Part shown: positions 50,971 to 62,133 of the stretch, piece after piece
How positions within the stretch are numbered: the stretch's first letter is position 1
How the letters are laid out: every line of letters begins with the position of its first letter
NCBI GenBank assembly: GCA_032716605.1
Contig: CM064485.1
Span: 29,353,558 to 29,417,557, forward strand
Reading direction: 5' to 3'
DNA length: 64,000 bases
Origin: Paralithodes platypus
Lineage: Eukaryota; Arthropoda; Malacostraca; Decapoda; Lithodidae
The notes under the pieces: model-generated
What the model was told of the DNA's origin: nothing
The model's database searches: none
What the model saw: only the letters and a program-made list of their open reading frames with translations
Made by a program: the position numbers and the translations under genes

Positions 50971-51386
50971 ACGCTTGTATTCGCAAACAATTAATTCCCT
51001 TTGCAGCGTCGTTAATGGACACAAATACTTGAAAAATGACGCTAACTTTAGAAATAAGAATATCAATCCACGTACTATCTATAAACAACGTTCATTCCCA
51101 TAATATTCGTTCGGTATCAAGAGCGACGAAGGGGAAACAATCAAAATACAAGCGTTATCATCTTCACCATATGATAATCTACCTTGGAGTGTCCAGCTAG
51201 ATTTTAAATAATATTCATTACCAAAGTTTTTTTTAAACCGCTTCAGTGCGATGGCGGCTTAATTCAATTATATTCTGGCTATCACTGGATAAACGAATGA
51301 TGTCGTTTGCTAAAGAATATTTAGTTTGGTAACATAATATAATGACAAATCCGAGATAGCTTCAACAGGAATAATATCGAGAGAGG
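50971..51386. other. Non-coding with a degenerate ACCGGTGACGTCC-family half at 51235-51345
   Basis: TAAACCGCTTCAGTGCGATGG followed by TTATATTCTGGCTATCACTGG resembles one arm of the family. No gene. Confidence 0.45.
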
Positions 51387-51820
51387 CAGCGAATAACATG
51401 TTTATTTTCAGACATTTCGACGTTTCAAGATGTCATCATCAGTGATCTAAAAAACATAAAAAGATAAATCCAAATATTATTATTATTTGTTATACACAAT
51501 TAAAATAATTTCATGCCCTGAATTGTGCAATACTTTGATATCATAACATAATAATTTCAATCAGTGGACAGTTCATCAACAAGGGACTTACGGACACTTG
51601 AATCCATACATACTAAAATTCACAAGCCCCAGTTAAATATTATGTTACCTACTGCCTCTCTTTCAATTGCATAAGTTTTATACATTGTGAAAGGTTTTAT
51701 GGCAAATCATTCTAATATTTGTATTAATCTGTTTAAACTTTTTTGATCACTGATGATGACCTACTGAACATGTCTTAACGCCTGAATGTAAACCTGTTCA
51801 CTGCCGTACTCGTTATTTTG
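51387..51820. repeat. Inverted pair of CTGATGA...-type sequences
   Basis: Minus strand 51446-51387: ATCACTGATGATGAC, then ATCTTGAAACGTCGAAATGT. Plus strand 51745-51820: ATCACTGATGATGAC, then CTACTGAACATGTCTTAACG and GTAAACCTGTTCACTGCC. The two arms face each other across about 300 bp of AT-rich DNA. The minus-strand arm keeps CUGAUGA...GAAAC, the hammerhead core order; the plus-strand arm has lost it. Confidence 0.6.
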
Positions 51821-52249
51821 CCTATAATGAAACATAAATACAGATATACAAAATCGACTCGTTTTAAGTATCATAGCCGACTATACTGGAAGAATCTACA
51901 TAATTCCACCACGAACTCCTTCCACCTTAACCCTATCTGGTGCGAGGAGGGACTTTTTGTACTATCAGATATATTACATTGAACAGCTACTGAACACCTG
52001 CAGAGAAGTTATGCATTTTGTTATTCGACACCACTATCTTGTATATACTGTATATATATATATATTTATTTATGTATGTATTTCTTGATTTAGTTAGTTA
52101 GGGAATTTGCCTTAAGTACACCTCAAAGCCGAGTTCCTCCTTGGCCCCACAGACGATCTTGGCGTGTATAGGCCTACGACAGGAAACATAAAAAGGGCTG
52201 ACCAATTACCCCGACAGGAGGCCTTGATGGGCGTGTTGGACCAGCTGTA

Positions 52250-52394
52250 CACCTTCAATTATCCCTTTCAGTATGTGAGGACGCATTTTTACACTTTATT
52301 ATAGTTATCATTAGACGATTAAACGATATTTATGAAGGATCTCTAGGACTCAAAGGCGTAACATCTATCCCAATTAACTCTTTAGCTCCCACAC

Positions 52395-52438
<44 letters not shown>

Positions 52439-52640
52439 TTACGGTAGTTATCTGATTAGTGGAAGGTGGTTTTCCCCTTTAATGTGATAGCTTCAACTGG
52501 AAAGGGAATCATTTGAGGAAACATGTTTACACTATATTCTAGTTAGCAATAAACGATGTATATGCAATTTAGGAAGGATCTCTTAAGACTCAAAGGGGTA
52601 TAATCTATCTTATTTAATCCTCTCGCGCCCCCCAAGGACT
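52250..52640. mobile_element. Two degenerate ACCGGTGACGTCC-family copies around (AT)n
   Basis: 52255-52390 (CCCTTTCAGTATGTGAGGACG..., ending CCCAATTAACTCTTTAGC) and 52480-52630 (TTCTAGTTAGCAATAAACGA..., ATCTTATTTAATCCTCTCGC) flank an (AT)n tract at 52399-52435. Confidence 0.55.
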
Positions 52641-52710
52641 CTCCCTATGAAGGACTCCACCGCCAGCCAGCCACCTGTCCCACCCTTACTACTACTACGC
52701 CAGATGGGAC

Positions 52711-53072
52711 TTAAGGGATTGTTTTTCATGGACCCCCTTCTCCCTCATGTTAAGCCCCATTACGTTGTGGTTTTATAATGTTCGCCCCACTAGTTTGGCG
52801 ATTTTATGATTTTTGGCCCAATTTATTTGTCAATTTTAAGAGCTATCGTGCCGTTCAGGTGTAATTTTTTTCCTGGCAGGTGATAGCGAGCCTTCAATTT
52901 AGAAGGAACCGGCCTTTGGCCGGGACATTTTCTACCGAAAAATACACATAATTATCTCGATGGGGGGTCTTGGGGGAATTTTCTTAAGCTTGATGGAGGT
53001 CTTGGGGGGGAAAACTAAATATAATAATAACTAAATTAGTAAATTAACGTATAAATACAAATCTCCCCTTAA
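52711..53072 (-). mobile_element. 362-bp TTAA element, GAGCGATAGC family, minus orientation
   Basis: TTAAGGGATTG at 52711 and CTCCCCTTAA ending 53072. The interior is the reverse complement of 49161-49529 (GGTGATAGCGAGCC, CGGCCTTTGGCCGGGAC, GATGGAGGTC). Confidence 0.87.
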
Positions 53073-53507
53073 GACGGATTCACACGAGCGATATTTTAGA
53101 AAAAAAAATCTCAGCATCTTTGGTCTGGGCACTGCTCAAGTTAGCTATGTAACAATCCCGCCACCTAAGATAATCTACCTTCAGTCTATACCCTGTTCCG
53201 AATAGGTAGGCCAGACATCGTGAACCATAACCTCTGTAACTCAAAAGGGGCTGGAGCAAATGGGCTGCACATTTTCCCACCTATTCCCTGGGTTACCCTT
53301 CCCAAATGGCGGAAATATTAGTTTGATTACTCTAGTCGTTAGTGAGTTACGGAGGTTAATTTTCAAGAGTTTTGGCCTACTTATTTGGAACAGGGTATAG
53401 TTGCCGATACCAGTGCAAAATACTCCCGAAAAGTTGCCCGAATACAAAGTTGCCGATAAGAAGTTGTTGACAATATTGTGAGTGTGAATCCGCCTCTCCC
53501 CGCTATA
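53069..53507. mobile_element. MITE with GGCGGATTCACACGAGCG termini, shares a TTAA
   Basis: TTAAGACGGATTCACACGAG starts in the TTAA that ends the previous element. The right end, inverted, reads GGCGGATTCACACTCACAATATT-type near 53507. The interior has paired CTATACCCTGTTCC / GGAACAGGGTATAG (53195 and 53392). Confidence 0.75.
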
Positions 53508-53939
53508 AGGCAGCACGAGCCAAGCCGAGGCCACCGAGAGTACTTGGCCAAGCAGTATGGCAGACAGGGAGACACATACTGAAAGGGTTAACTCTATTTG
53601 ATCCGCGAGGGGTTCTTTTGGGACCATTGGTTTGGATATTTAAGGACACTTCACCCCATTTAGGGGAATACTTTTATTCTAGACGAGCGATAGCGAGCCT
53701 GTAACTTAGAAGAAAGCGGCTTGAAGGGGGTCTGGGTGGGCATTTTTGTATTTGAAGGGGGTCTGGGTGGGCATTTTTGTATTTGAAGAAAATTTAGGAA
53801 GGCGTGTTTGTTTGCCTAGGGGACAAACTAAATACATTGCTCGAAAAATGGCAATAAGCAAGCAAAATCCTCCCACCCAAAAATGGGCGACACGAGCGGC
53901 ATATCTTGGTACTAAAACACGAATCAAGCCACCTGTCCC
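53508..53939. other. Partial GAGCGATAGC family copy and a tandem duplication
   Basis: CTAGACGAGCGATAGCGAGCC at 53678 and a perfect 37-bp tandem pair starting GAAGGGGGTCTGGGTGGGCA at 53715 and 53755. No gene. Confidence 0.6.
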
Positions 53940-54330
53940 GTAGTAAACACGCTCCCACCTCGTTTTTTTTTTAGTTTTCTCTTTCTCTCCCTCTCTTTGG
54001 CTTGTATCCATTCGGCACCATTTACCCTACTGTTTTAAGACGTTTACCCCCATCCAGGTGTCAATATTTTCCTGGCGAGAGGTAGCGAGCCAGCATATAT
54101 ATATATATTTTTTGGCAGCAAGCTAAATACATTTTTCGATATAATTTTGTTTCCGGCGAAGCCGGATTTCTCCATACAATGCTGGCTCGCTATCGCTCGC
54201 CAGTAAGAAATCGACACCTGGATGGGGATAAATGTCTTAAAACAGTTGGCTGAATGGAGCAGGATGGATACAAGACAGAGAAAGAGGGAGAACAGGACAA
54301 CAACGGCGAGGTGGGCTCCCTTAACACTTT
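53940..54330. mobile_element. Foldback, GAGCGATAGC family
   Basis: ACGCTCCCACCTCG at the left and CGAGGTGGGCTCCCTTAA at the right; long mirrored arms (CTTGTATCCATTCGG, CCATCCAGGTGTC, CTGGCGAGAGGTAGCGAGCC) around about 54140. Confidence 0.8.
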
Positions 54331-54637
54331 GAATACATGTGCAAGTGGTGATCATCTCTATCTCAGCCAGAAGATAAACAAAAGTAAGCATTCTTAAGAC
54401 CACCCATCAAGTGTTCAGTCCAACCCAAGAGTGAATTACAAAGGGTTGCTCGCTCTGTCCTTAATGTTATTATCACCTTAGTGGCCAACAGTTTCCGCTA
54501 TACTACCGGAAAGTACCCGAGTCGCTAGTTGACGGTCACCGCCGCCTCTGCTACCACTACTGCCGCTGCTACACATCGGCCATCTGGAGAAACGGGGGCG
54601 GGGGTGTGGGCGCGTGTGTGGTATGGGCGCGTGTTTA
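54331..54637. other. Non-coding
   Basis: A short GCC/TAC-rich block at 54530-54600; nothing recognised. Confidence 0.4.
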
Positions 54638-55027
54638 TTAAGGGGGGTCACCTTTTTGTTTGTTTTATCTTTCTCTCCTTTTTTCTGGCTTGTATCCATT
54701 CGGCCCCATTCAGCCAACTGTTTTAAGACGTTTATCCCCATCCAGGTGTCGATTTTTTTCCTGGCGAGCGATAGCGAGCCAACATTGTATGGAGGAAATC
54801 GGCTTCGCTGGAGAAATTTTTCTATCGAAAAATTTACAAATTTAGCTTGCTGTCAAAATAAACTATATATATATATATATGCTGGCTCGCTACCGCTCTC
54901 CAGTAAAAATATTGACACCTGGATGGGGGTAAACTTCTTAAAAATAGGAGGCTGGAATGGGGCCGAATGGATACAAGCCAAAGAGAGAGGGAGAGAAAGA
55001 GAAAAAAAGCGAGGTGGGCTCCCTTAA
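54638..55027. mobile_element. 390-bp TTAA-bounded foldback, GAGCGATAGC family
   Basis: TTAAGGGGGGTCACCTTTTT at the left and, inverted, TTAAGGGAGCCCACCTCGC at the right. Near-identical arms to 53940-54330, with an (AT)n loop at 54864-54880. Confidence 0.85.
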
Positions 55028-55800
55028 AAAAGAGAAATGCTGAAATCGTATGCTGGAGGTGTTACACGAAACGCATATTAAAGGGGGTATATTCACGTTC
55101 GCTTACTGAGCTCAAATATTGGGGGAAACTATCTCATAAGGTGACCGGACAACTCAACCAGTACCAAATCTACCAATACGGTTAAGTTAGGTTAGGTTAG
55201 TACTATATTTTGGCACTGGTTTGGTTGGTCTTGGTTGATTTGACGCTGGTTGAGATCTACTGGTTGAAATGATCTACTGGTTGAGATGTCCGGGAGGATG
55301 AGGATTACTATACAGTCTTATCTATCCAAAGTGAGTATAACCAAGCCATGTCCAAGGTATAGGGTGATTATTTCCAAGAAGATTAATTTTGTACTGAGTA
55401 TTCTGGGTTTTTTTTTTCTTTCTTTTTGGTATTTTGTTAAAGGTGTATAATTATATATCAAGGGTGTGTGTCTTCAAGGTGAATTTGTGCATGGGGGATT
55501 TTATTAAAGGTGCGGTTTTTTTCTTTTTTTTTGTTAGAGGATTTTGATTGGGGGAATATTATTCATGGGATTTTGTTTTTGTGTCGCATAGTTTTTTCCA
55601 AGAATAGTTTATCGAGGGAGATTTTGTCTTGTGTTATTTTCTCCAACGGGAAGTTTGTCGAAGTGGATTTTAATATAATGGATAGATAATAGATAATCGT
55701 CCCGGGGAAATGATTTCGAAAAGTATTACTCCCCAAGGGTGATTTTGTCCAAAGATGGAGAATTTGTCCAGGTGGATTGTGTCTAGTATGGTTGTCTAAA
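55028..55800. other. Non-coding; T-rich, degenerate precursor of the next array
   Basis: From 55440 irregular GGTGAATTTGTGC / GGGATTTTGTT / GGAGAATTTGTCC units appear, which look like diverged edge units of the 33-bp repeat. Confidence 0.5.
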
Positions 55801-55802
55801 GT

Positions 55803-56470
55803 TGATTTTGGCAGATGGTGACTGTGAATTAAGAGTGATTTTGTCAGATGGTGCCTGTGAATTAAGAGTGATTTTGTCAGATGGTGACTGTGAATTAAGA
55901 GTGATTTTGTCAGATGGTGCCTGTGAATTAAGAGTGATTTTGTCAGATGGTGACTGTGAATTAAGAGTGATTTTGTCAGATGGTGACTGTGAATTAAGAG
56001 TGATTTTGTCAGATGGTGACTGTGAATTAAGAGGAATTATGTCAGATGGTAAATGTGTCTACGAGTGATTTTGTCAGAGAGTGAATCATCTAAGAGTGAT
56101 ATTGTCAAAGGGTGAATGTGTCTACGAGTGATGTTGTCAGAGTGAATCATCTAAGAGTGATTGTTGTCAGAGAGTGAATCATCTAAGAGTGATATTGTCA
56201 GGGTGAATGTGTCTACGAGTGCTGTTGTCAGAGTGAATAATCTAAGAGTGATTGTATGTCAGAGTGAATCATCTACAGAGTGATTTGTCAGAGGGTGAAT
56301 CATCTAAGAGTGATTTTGTCAGAGGGTGAATCATCTAAGAGTGATTTTGTCAGAGGGTGAATCATCTAAGAGTGATTTTGTCAGAGGGTGAATTTGTCTA
56401 AGAGTTATTTTGTCGGAGAGTGAATCATCTAAGAGTGATTTTGTCAGAGTGAATTTCTCTAAGATTGATT
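55803..56470. repeat. 33-bp minisatellite passing into a 31-bp degenerate form
   Basis: Eight units of 33 bp (AGATGGTGACTGTGAATTAA...) at 55813, 55846, 55879 and so on to 56044. Because 33 is a multiple of 3, an 88-codon frame with an 11-residue repeat is open through it. Twelve or more looser units (AGTGATTTTGTCAGAGGGTG) follow to 56470. No promoter or splice context supports translation. Confidence 0.95.
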
Positions 56471-56612
56471 TGTCCAAGGCTAGTTTTAGGAGTAGGAATG
56501 TTGGTGTGGTGGTGTTGTGAGCCGTTGTGAAGGCCCTGTCTGTGAACTGGGCACGTGCTAACAGGCCGACACAATGGCTTGCTCTCCCAGGCCTAGACCT
56601 TTCTTACTGGGG

Positions 56613-56810
<198 letters not shown>

Positions 56811-57198
56811 GTAGAAGGAGAGAGGGAGAGAGATGGGGGGGGGGGGAAGGAGGGGGGTGTCTGTGTAAGTTTGTGTTTGTGTGTACCTGCAATAATGTGT
56901 GTGTGTGTACCGTCGAAAATATATGTGTGTGTGTGTACGTATAAGAATGTGTGTGTGTACCGTCGAAAATGTGTGTGTGTGTGTACGTATAAGAATGTGT
57001 GTGTGCGCGTGTGTATTAGCGTGCGTTAAAGGCCTGGAGGGCATTTCAAGAAGCCTTTACCTTTTTTTCCCATCACTACAGGAAGGGCAAAGTGACAACG
57101 GATGAATTATTAATAAGAAAACGGAACCGTCTCTTTTTAAGGTTCAGTTACTCATAAAAATTCGTGGACCTCACCTATTTCTAATTATGAAAGTATAT

Positions 57199-57287
57199 AT
57201 GAGTGTGAGTGAGTGAGTGAGTGAGTGTGAATGTTTACTAGTGAGTGAGTGAGTGAGTGAGTGAGTGAGTGAGTGAGTGTGTAACAA
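57199..57287. repeat. (GTGA)n microsatellite
   Basis: Two GTGA tracts separated by TGTGAATGTTTACTA. Confidence 0.97.
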
Positions 57288-57429
57288 ATGTATATCTATA
57301 ATCTTTAATACATCAGCAACCAAACAATATAGGCAAACAAGTTCCACCCAATAATCAACCCAAATAGTTATGTTTACATAGAGAAAAACAGAAAGGGGGT
57401 CCACGAATGTTTATAATTGACTGTACTAT

Positions 57430-57700
57430 TATGCCCGAGGGGGAGTCTTCTTGGGACCACCCCTGTTTCGCTCCCAGTAGTTTTGAGATTTTAAGACGCT
57501 TCACCCCATTAGTTTGTCGACAATAAGATGCTTCGCCCCATTCAGGCGTCGATTTTTATTCTAGGCCAGCGATACCGAGCCTGTAACTTGGAAGAAATAG
57601 ACCTTGGCCGGAATTTTTGTTTTGGCATTTGGCCGGAAACATTTGTCTATTGCAAAAATTTACAAATTATGCTTTAAGGGGTATGGATGGACATTATTTA
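57430..57700 (-). mobile_element. Degenerate GAGCGATAGC family copy
   Basis: TTCACCCCATTAGTTTGTCG, GGCGTCGATTTTTATTCTAG and CAGCGATACCGAGCCTG in the order of the minus-orientation copy at 52711. Termini not preserved. Confidence 0.6.
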
Positions 57701-57859
57701 GTTTGAAGTAAATCTGGGAAGGCGTTTTTGTTAGCCCAGAGGCCAAACTAAAATATATTGCTGGAAAACAGCAAAAGCAAGCCAAAAACCTTAACAATAA
57801 CTAAACAAAATATCATAAGCCCACAAGACGTCGGATCAGATAGTGTTAAAGCGTCCTAT

Positions 57860-58065
57860 TTCAAGAACACAGTGTAGTTTAAAGCCCGATGACGTAATTT
57901 TCATCATAGTTGGTTACCATTAGGCGATATGTTTAGCTTATCATCTACGTCTAGGACTGCAAGGGGGGAATACGATCTCCATAAACCCTCTGAGTAACAT
58001 AGGTCCCTCTTAAGCTGTATGAAATCGTCTATCTATAGCCAGAATCAAGGGTAAAAAGGCGTCAA
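57860..58065. mobile_element. Degenerate ACCGGTGACGTCC family copy
   Basis: CCATTAGGCGATATGTTTAG and CTGTATGAAATCGTCTATC arms with a central ACGTCTAGGACTGCAAGG. Terminal TTAA lost. Confidence 0.45.
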
Positions 58066-58147
58066 TCGTATGCCTTGTTTTTTGCTTCCTTTGTACTCTT
58101 TGGTTCCCCTGTAAATAGCAAGCCCTTTAAACCAACGTGCAGATTCA

Positions 58148-58149
<2 letters not shown>

Positions 58150-58192
<43 letters not shown>
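58150..58192. repeat. (GT)n microsatellite
   Basis: About 40 bp of GT. Confidence 0.97.
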
Positions 58193-58193
<1 letters not shown>

Positions 58194-58309
58194 ATGTATG
58201 TATTGTATATACAGTATATGTGTGCATTGTGAAATACGTGTGCGTGTCTTGAGCATATGAGTGCTTGAGAGTGTGTGTATGTGACATGCGCATGTATGTG
58301 TGCGTGTAC

Positions 58310-58444
<135 letters not shown>

Positions 58445-58454
58445 CGTGCGTGCG

Positions 58455-58680
58455 TGCGTGCGCCTACGGTATGGAATTCCCTGCCCAACATAGTCAGAGA
58501 CACTAATAGCCTGCCAGTATTCAAGGGCAGACTAAAGAGGCACATTTTAGAAGATCATAATTATAGAGTGAGAAGTGATCACGTTCTATATATTTTTAAT
58601 CTATTTCTAATCAATTTTATATATGGTTAACGTTTTCTGGTAGGAGTCATTTATCTGTAAACTCTTAACTCTCTCTCTCC
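58455..58680 (+). pseudogene. CR1/L2-like RT extreme C-terminus and 3' UTR
   Basis: The translation TVWNSLPNIVRDTNSLPVFK followed by GRLKRHIL is the terminal WNSLP...F-K-L block of CR1/L2/Jockey-type RT. The 3' UTR (GTGATCACGTTCTATATATT, TATCTGTAAACTCTTA) recurs at 58990-59120. Only the last about 50 codons remain; the (CT)n tract replaces everything upstream. Confidence 0.75.
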
Positions 58681-58859
58681 CGACTTTCACTTTCACTCAA
58701 AACCCACCCTTCCCCAGTCGTCAAACCCCTTTACCTCCCCGACCAAATACTCACTCTCACTCCCACTCCTACTCTCACCTTAATGGTAGTTTCTAATTAC
58801 ATTCTATAATAATCCTAAGGCTACAGAGTTTTATATCTCTAACGGCTACGATCTTTCAC

Positions 58860-58871
58860 TTTCTCTCTCTC

Positions 58872-58923
<52 letters not shown>

Positions 58924-58929
58924 ACTCTC

Positions 58930-58976
<47 letters not shown>
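58860..58976. repeat. (CT)n microsatellite
   Basis: CT with occasional CTAT, then CACACA. Confidence 0.98.
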
Positions 58977-58982
<6 letters not shown>

Positions 58983-58989
58983 TACACAC

Positions 58990-59394
58990 ACATTTTAGAA
59001 GATCATACAGTGTGAGAACTGATCACGTTCTACATATTTTTAATCTATTATTAATCTATTTTATACACGTTTAACGTATTTCTGGCAGGAGTTATTTATC
59101 TGTAAACTCTTAACGACACTTTTAATGTATTATGTATTACCTGTATGTAATTTGTTTAAAATTAATTTATTGTATGAACAGCCGTTGTATATTTAACAGA
59201 AGAAAATAATCTGAATCTGAATCTGAATCTCTAGGAGCACAGGGAATGGTTAGTATTACAAAGATCCTGCGGTTCATTCCGGGGAGATAGTCTAAGTGTC
59301 TATGTATTATGTAATTAGTTAAGATGATACTATTGTATGAACAGCCATTGTATATTTAATGGAAATAAAATAATCTGAATCTGAATCTCTCTCT
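58990..59394 (+). mobile_element. Two CR1/L2-like 3' UTRs with (GAATCT)n tails
   Basis: 58990-59231: CATTTTAGAAGATCATACAG to ATGAACAGCCGTTGTATATT, then AATCTGAATCTGAATCT. 59290-59390: a second end with ATGAACAGCCATTGTATATT and the same tail. Short GAATCT repeats are a known 3' signature of L2/CR1 elements. Confidence 0.8.
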
Positions 59395-59494
59395 NNNNNN
59401 NNNNNNNNNNNNNNNNNNNNNNNNNNNNNNNNNNNNNNNNNNNNNNNNNNNNNNNNNNNNNNNNNNNNNNNNNNNNNNNNNNNNNNNNNNNNNN
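59395..59494. other. Assembly gap, 100 N
   Basis: Exactly 100 N, starting inside a CTCTCT run, where assemblies often break. Confidence 0.99.
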
Positions 59495-59562
59495 AACCGC
59501 CAACCTCACGGTTTTTGCAGGCGAGTGCTTCTACCAATCTCGGAGTATGGTCTGTGGCCATA
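59495..59562 (-). ncRNA. Truncated tRNA-derived SINE head
   Basis: On the minus strand, ATTGGTAGAAGCACTCGCCTG (box A region), then ACCGTGAGGTTGGCGGTT, where the box B would begin as the gap starts. Looks like the front of a tRNA-derived SINE. Confidence 0.5.
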
Positions 59563-61409
59563 GAGAATAAGCAATGAAAAATGCACATTAACAAAAACAG
59601 TAATTCCTCAATTAGAGTTGTAGGACATTCCTAAAAAGTGAGGACATTTAATTCAATACATGTTAAGTGAAGCAATTATTTTTTGTATGTTATATTGCAA
59701 TATTGGACCTCTATTTTTTTTTTTTTTTTTTCTATATTCTAACTTGCTCCCTCTCGGTCATAACTATGAGAGCCTGTATGTTCAACAGTTCAACACGGTG
59801 GAAGCCTGTGTGGTCTTGGGAGTGAGACATGTGAAGCACTTGGAGCTTGGTTGCCCACTCACGGCTCGAAGCAGCCCCATCTCTGGAGCGGCTTCGCTCT
59901 TTGTGCTTCACTGTATCAATCCCCAAAGACTCAGACCTTCACTCTCAGAACGCCACCTATTGAGCAATTAAATCACTTGACAGACTTAAAACTAATGAGG
60001 CCTAAAACAAACTTGAAGACGAAAGTTTATTCTCTAAATAATGAACAGTATAATAATGAGGCACCTTAAAATGATCAGGTAACTTTAAGTGAGGAGTGCC
60101 TGTAATTCGGGGGTGGATGGGACTCGTTAGCCTTGGTCGGAAACTCCCATCTAGGGGAGACAACCGTATACAAATCTGGCGTGAATGGGACTCGTCCAGC
60201 CTTGGTCGGCAACCTGTTTAGCGGGAGTGTTAAGTCCTCAGGCCTCCAGATAATAAGTTAAAGGACGTCATTAAAGACAGAGTGCTCTGGACACACGTGT
60301 GATTGGAATTCCTCCGTTACACGGTAAAAACGTTACAACGGCTCCTCCGTATAGGACATATACACTACATCAGCTCCTTATCTTATAAAACATAATTCCT
60401 AAAATATCTTTATATTATACCAGTACAGTACCATCTGTTATTGAACATAACTATAACGTAGTCACCAGGTACTGTACTGCAAATAATAATTGGCTAATAG
60501 AATCTTCTGAATACCAATACTTATACATAAAATAACTTTATACAGTGGAGCCCCTCATCTTCGCTACACCGGTCTTCGTTGATTCAATTCTCGCTCCAAA
60601 CACCAAATATTCCCCATTTCAATTCGGCGCGGCAAAAAGCTCAATCCTCGCCATCAACATCCCAGCCGAAAACCGTGAAAGAAAAAAATTAGCAAAAAAT
60701 AACGAACAAACTCGACATTAAAACTAGGAAAAACAAAACAAAAACAATAATTTTGTTTTAACATAACAAAAGAATCTGACAGTAGCTTGCCGTTTAGGGA
60801 CGAAAATCGAGTGAATCCGAGATCCGATCGGCAAGGTATGCGCAAGATGCCGCCATCTTTGTATGACGTCATCACTAAGCAGACGCTTGCAGTTTAGCTA
60901 GTATGTGGGTTGACAAATACACAAAACCGTTTGCTAAGCCCTTTTTGTGCCTGAACCCATTATCCCCTGCATTTATTATAACCTCTAGTGCTAGGGATGG
61001 TTGGCCTGGTGGTAGCAATGAAGGAATTTCATGCTCAAAACACAGCAAAGACCAGTCCATGTCAGGACGACGCGATTGAATTGCCTAGCCTAGACGATGT
61101 GAGCCTAGGCTAGGCTAAGTCTGACAATGATTTATAATAAAATCTGAGTGGTAATTCAATCTTCTCCTAAATACGTATTTATAAGTTCTTTTCCTCATAA
61201 TATGTATTTATTGGATGTATGTGGGGCGAAAAGGGGTACTGGAGGGGTCGGCTGGAACGAATTTAGAACCTAGGCTAGGCCCTAAACAGTTTCGCATGAT
61301 AGAATAACAATGCCCCCAATCTACAGTATTTATGGTTAGGACTGTCATTTAGCCATGTATGCCATATTATGTACAATGCATAAGATTTTCAGGCCTAGGC
61401 CGGCTGGGA
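59563..61409. other. Non-coding; short tandem pair and a pogo-like terminus
   Basis: 60110-60240 holds two degenerate copies of GGGACTCGTnnAGCCTTGGTCGG, about 80 bp apart. At 60545, TA then CAGTGGAGCCCCTCATCTTC has the form of a pogo/Tigger terminus, and a minus-strand 61-codon ORF (60875-61060) lies downstream, but no transposase motif or second end was found. CTAGGCTAGGC palindromes lie near 61100. Confidence 0.4.
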
Positions 61410-62133
61410 AATTAGGGTTTCCAGATCTAGTTGCCCCGTGGCTAGTGACTTAGTGTTCCAGATCTAGTTGCCCGGGGGTTAGTGCATAGTGTTTCCGATC
61501 TAGTGCTGGCTAGGGACTAGGTGTTTTTAAGATCTAGTTGCCGGGCTAGTGAATGATGTGTTCCAGATTATAGTTGCCCAGGCGGCTAGTGAATTAGTGT
61601 TTCCAGATCTTAGTTGCCACGGGCTAGTGAATTAGTGTTCCAGATCGAGTTGCCCGGGCTATAGGGATTAGTGTTCCAGATCTAGGTGCCCGGTAGTCGC
61701 ATAGTGAATAGTGTTCCAGTTAGTTGCCCGGGCTAGTCGCATTAGTGTGCCCAGATATAGGTGCCCGGGGCTAGTGAATTATGTTGTTCCAGATCGAGTT
61801 GCCCGGGTAGTGAAGTAGTGGTGTTCCAGATCTAGTTGCCGGGCTAGTGAATAGTGTTTCAAGATATAGTTGCACCCGGGCTAGTGAATTTAGTGTTCCA
61901 GATATAGTTGCCCCGGGCTAGTGAATTAGTGTTCCAGATCTAGTTGCCCAGGATTAGTGAATTAGTGTTCCATATCTAGTTGCCCCGGGCTCGTGAATTT
62001 AGTGTTCCAGATCTAGGTGCCCCGGTGCTAGTGAATTAGTGTTCCAGATCTAGTTGACCCGGGCTAGTGAATCCAGAAATTTACTTGCCCTGATATATTC
62101 CTTACTTGCCCTGATATTTGTGTACTTGCCCTG
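61410..62133. repeat. 37-bp minisatellite, about 17 noisy copies, then a 14-bp repeat
   Basis: Unit approximately GTTGCCCCGGGCTAGTGAATTAGTGTTCCAGATCTA in which nearly every copy has one to four small indels in C, G, A or T runs. Three ACTTGCCCTGATAT units follow at 62091-62133. Confidence 0.95.
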
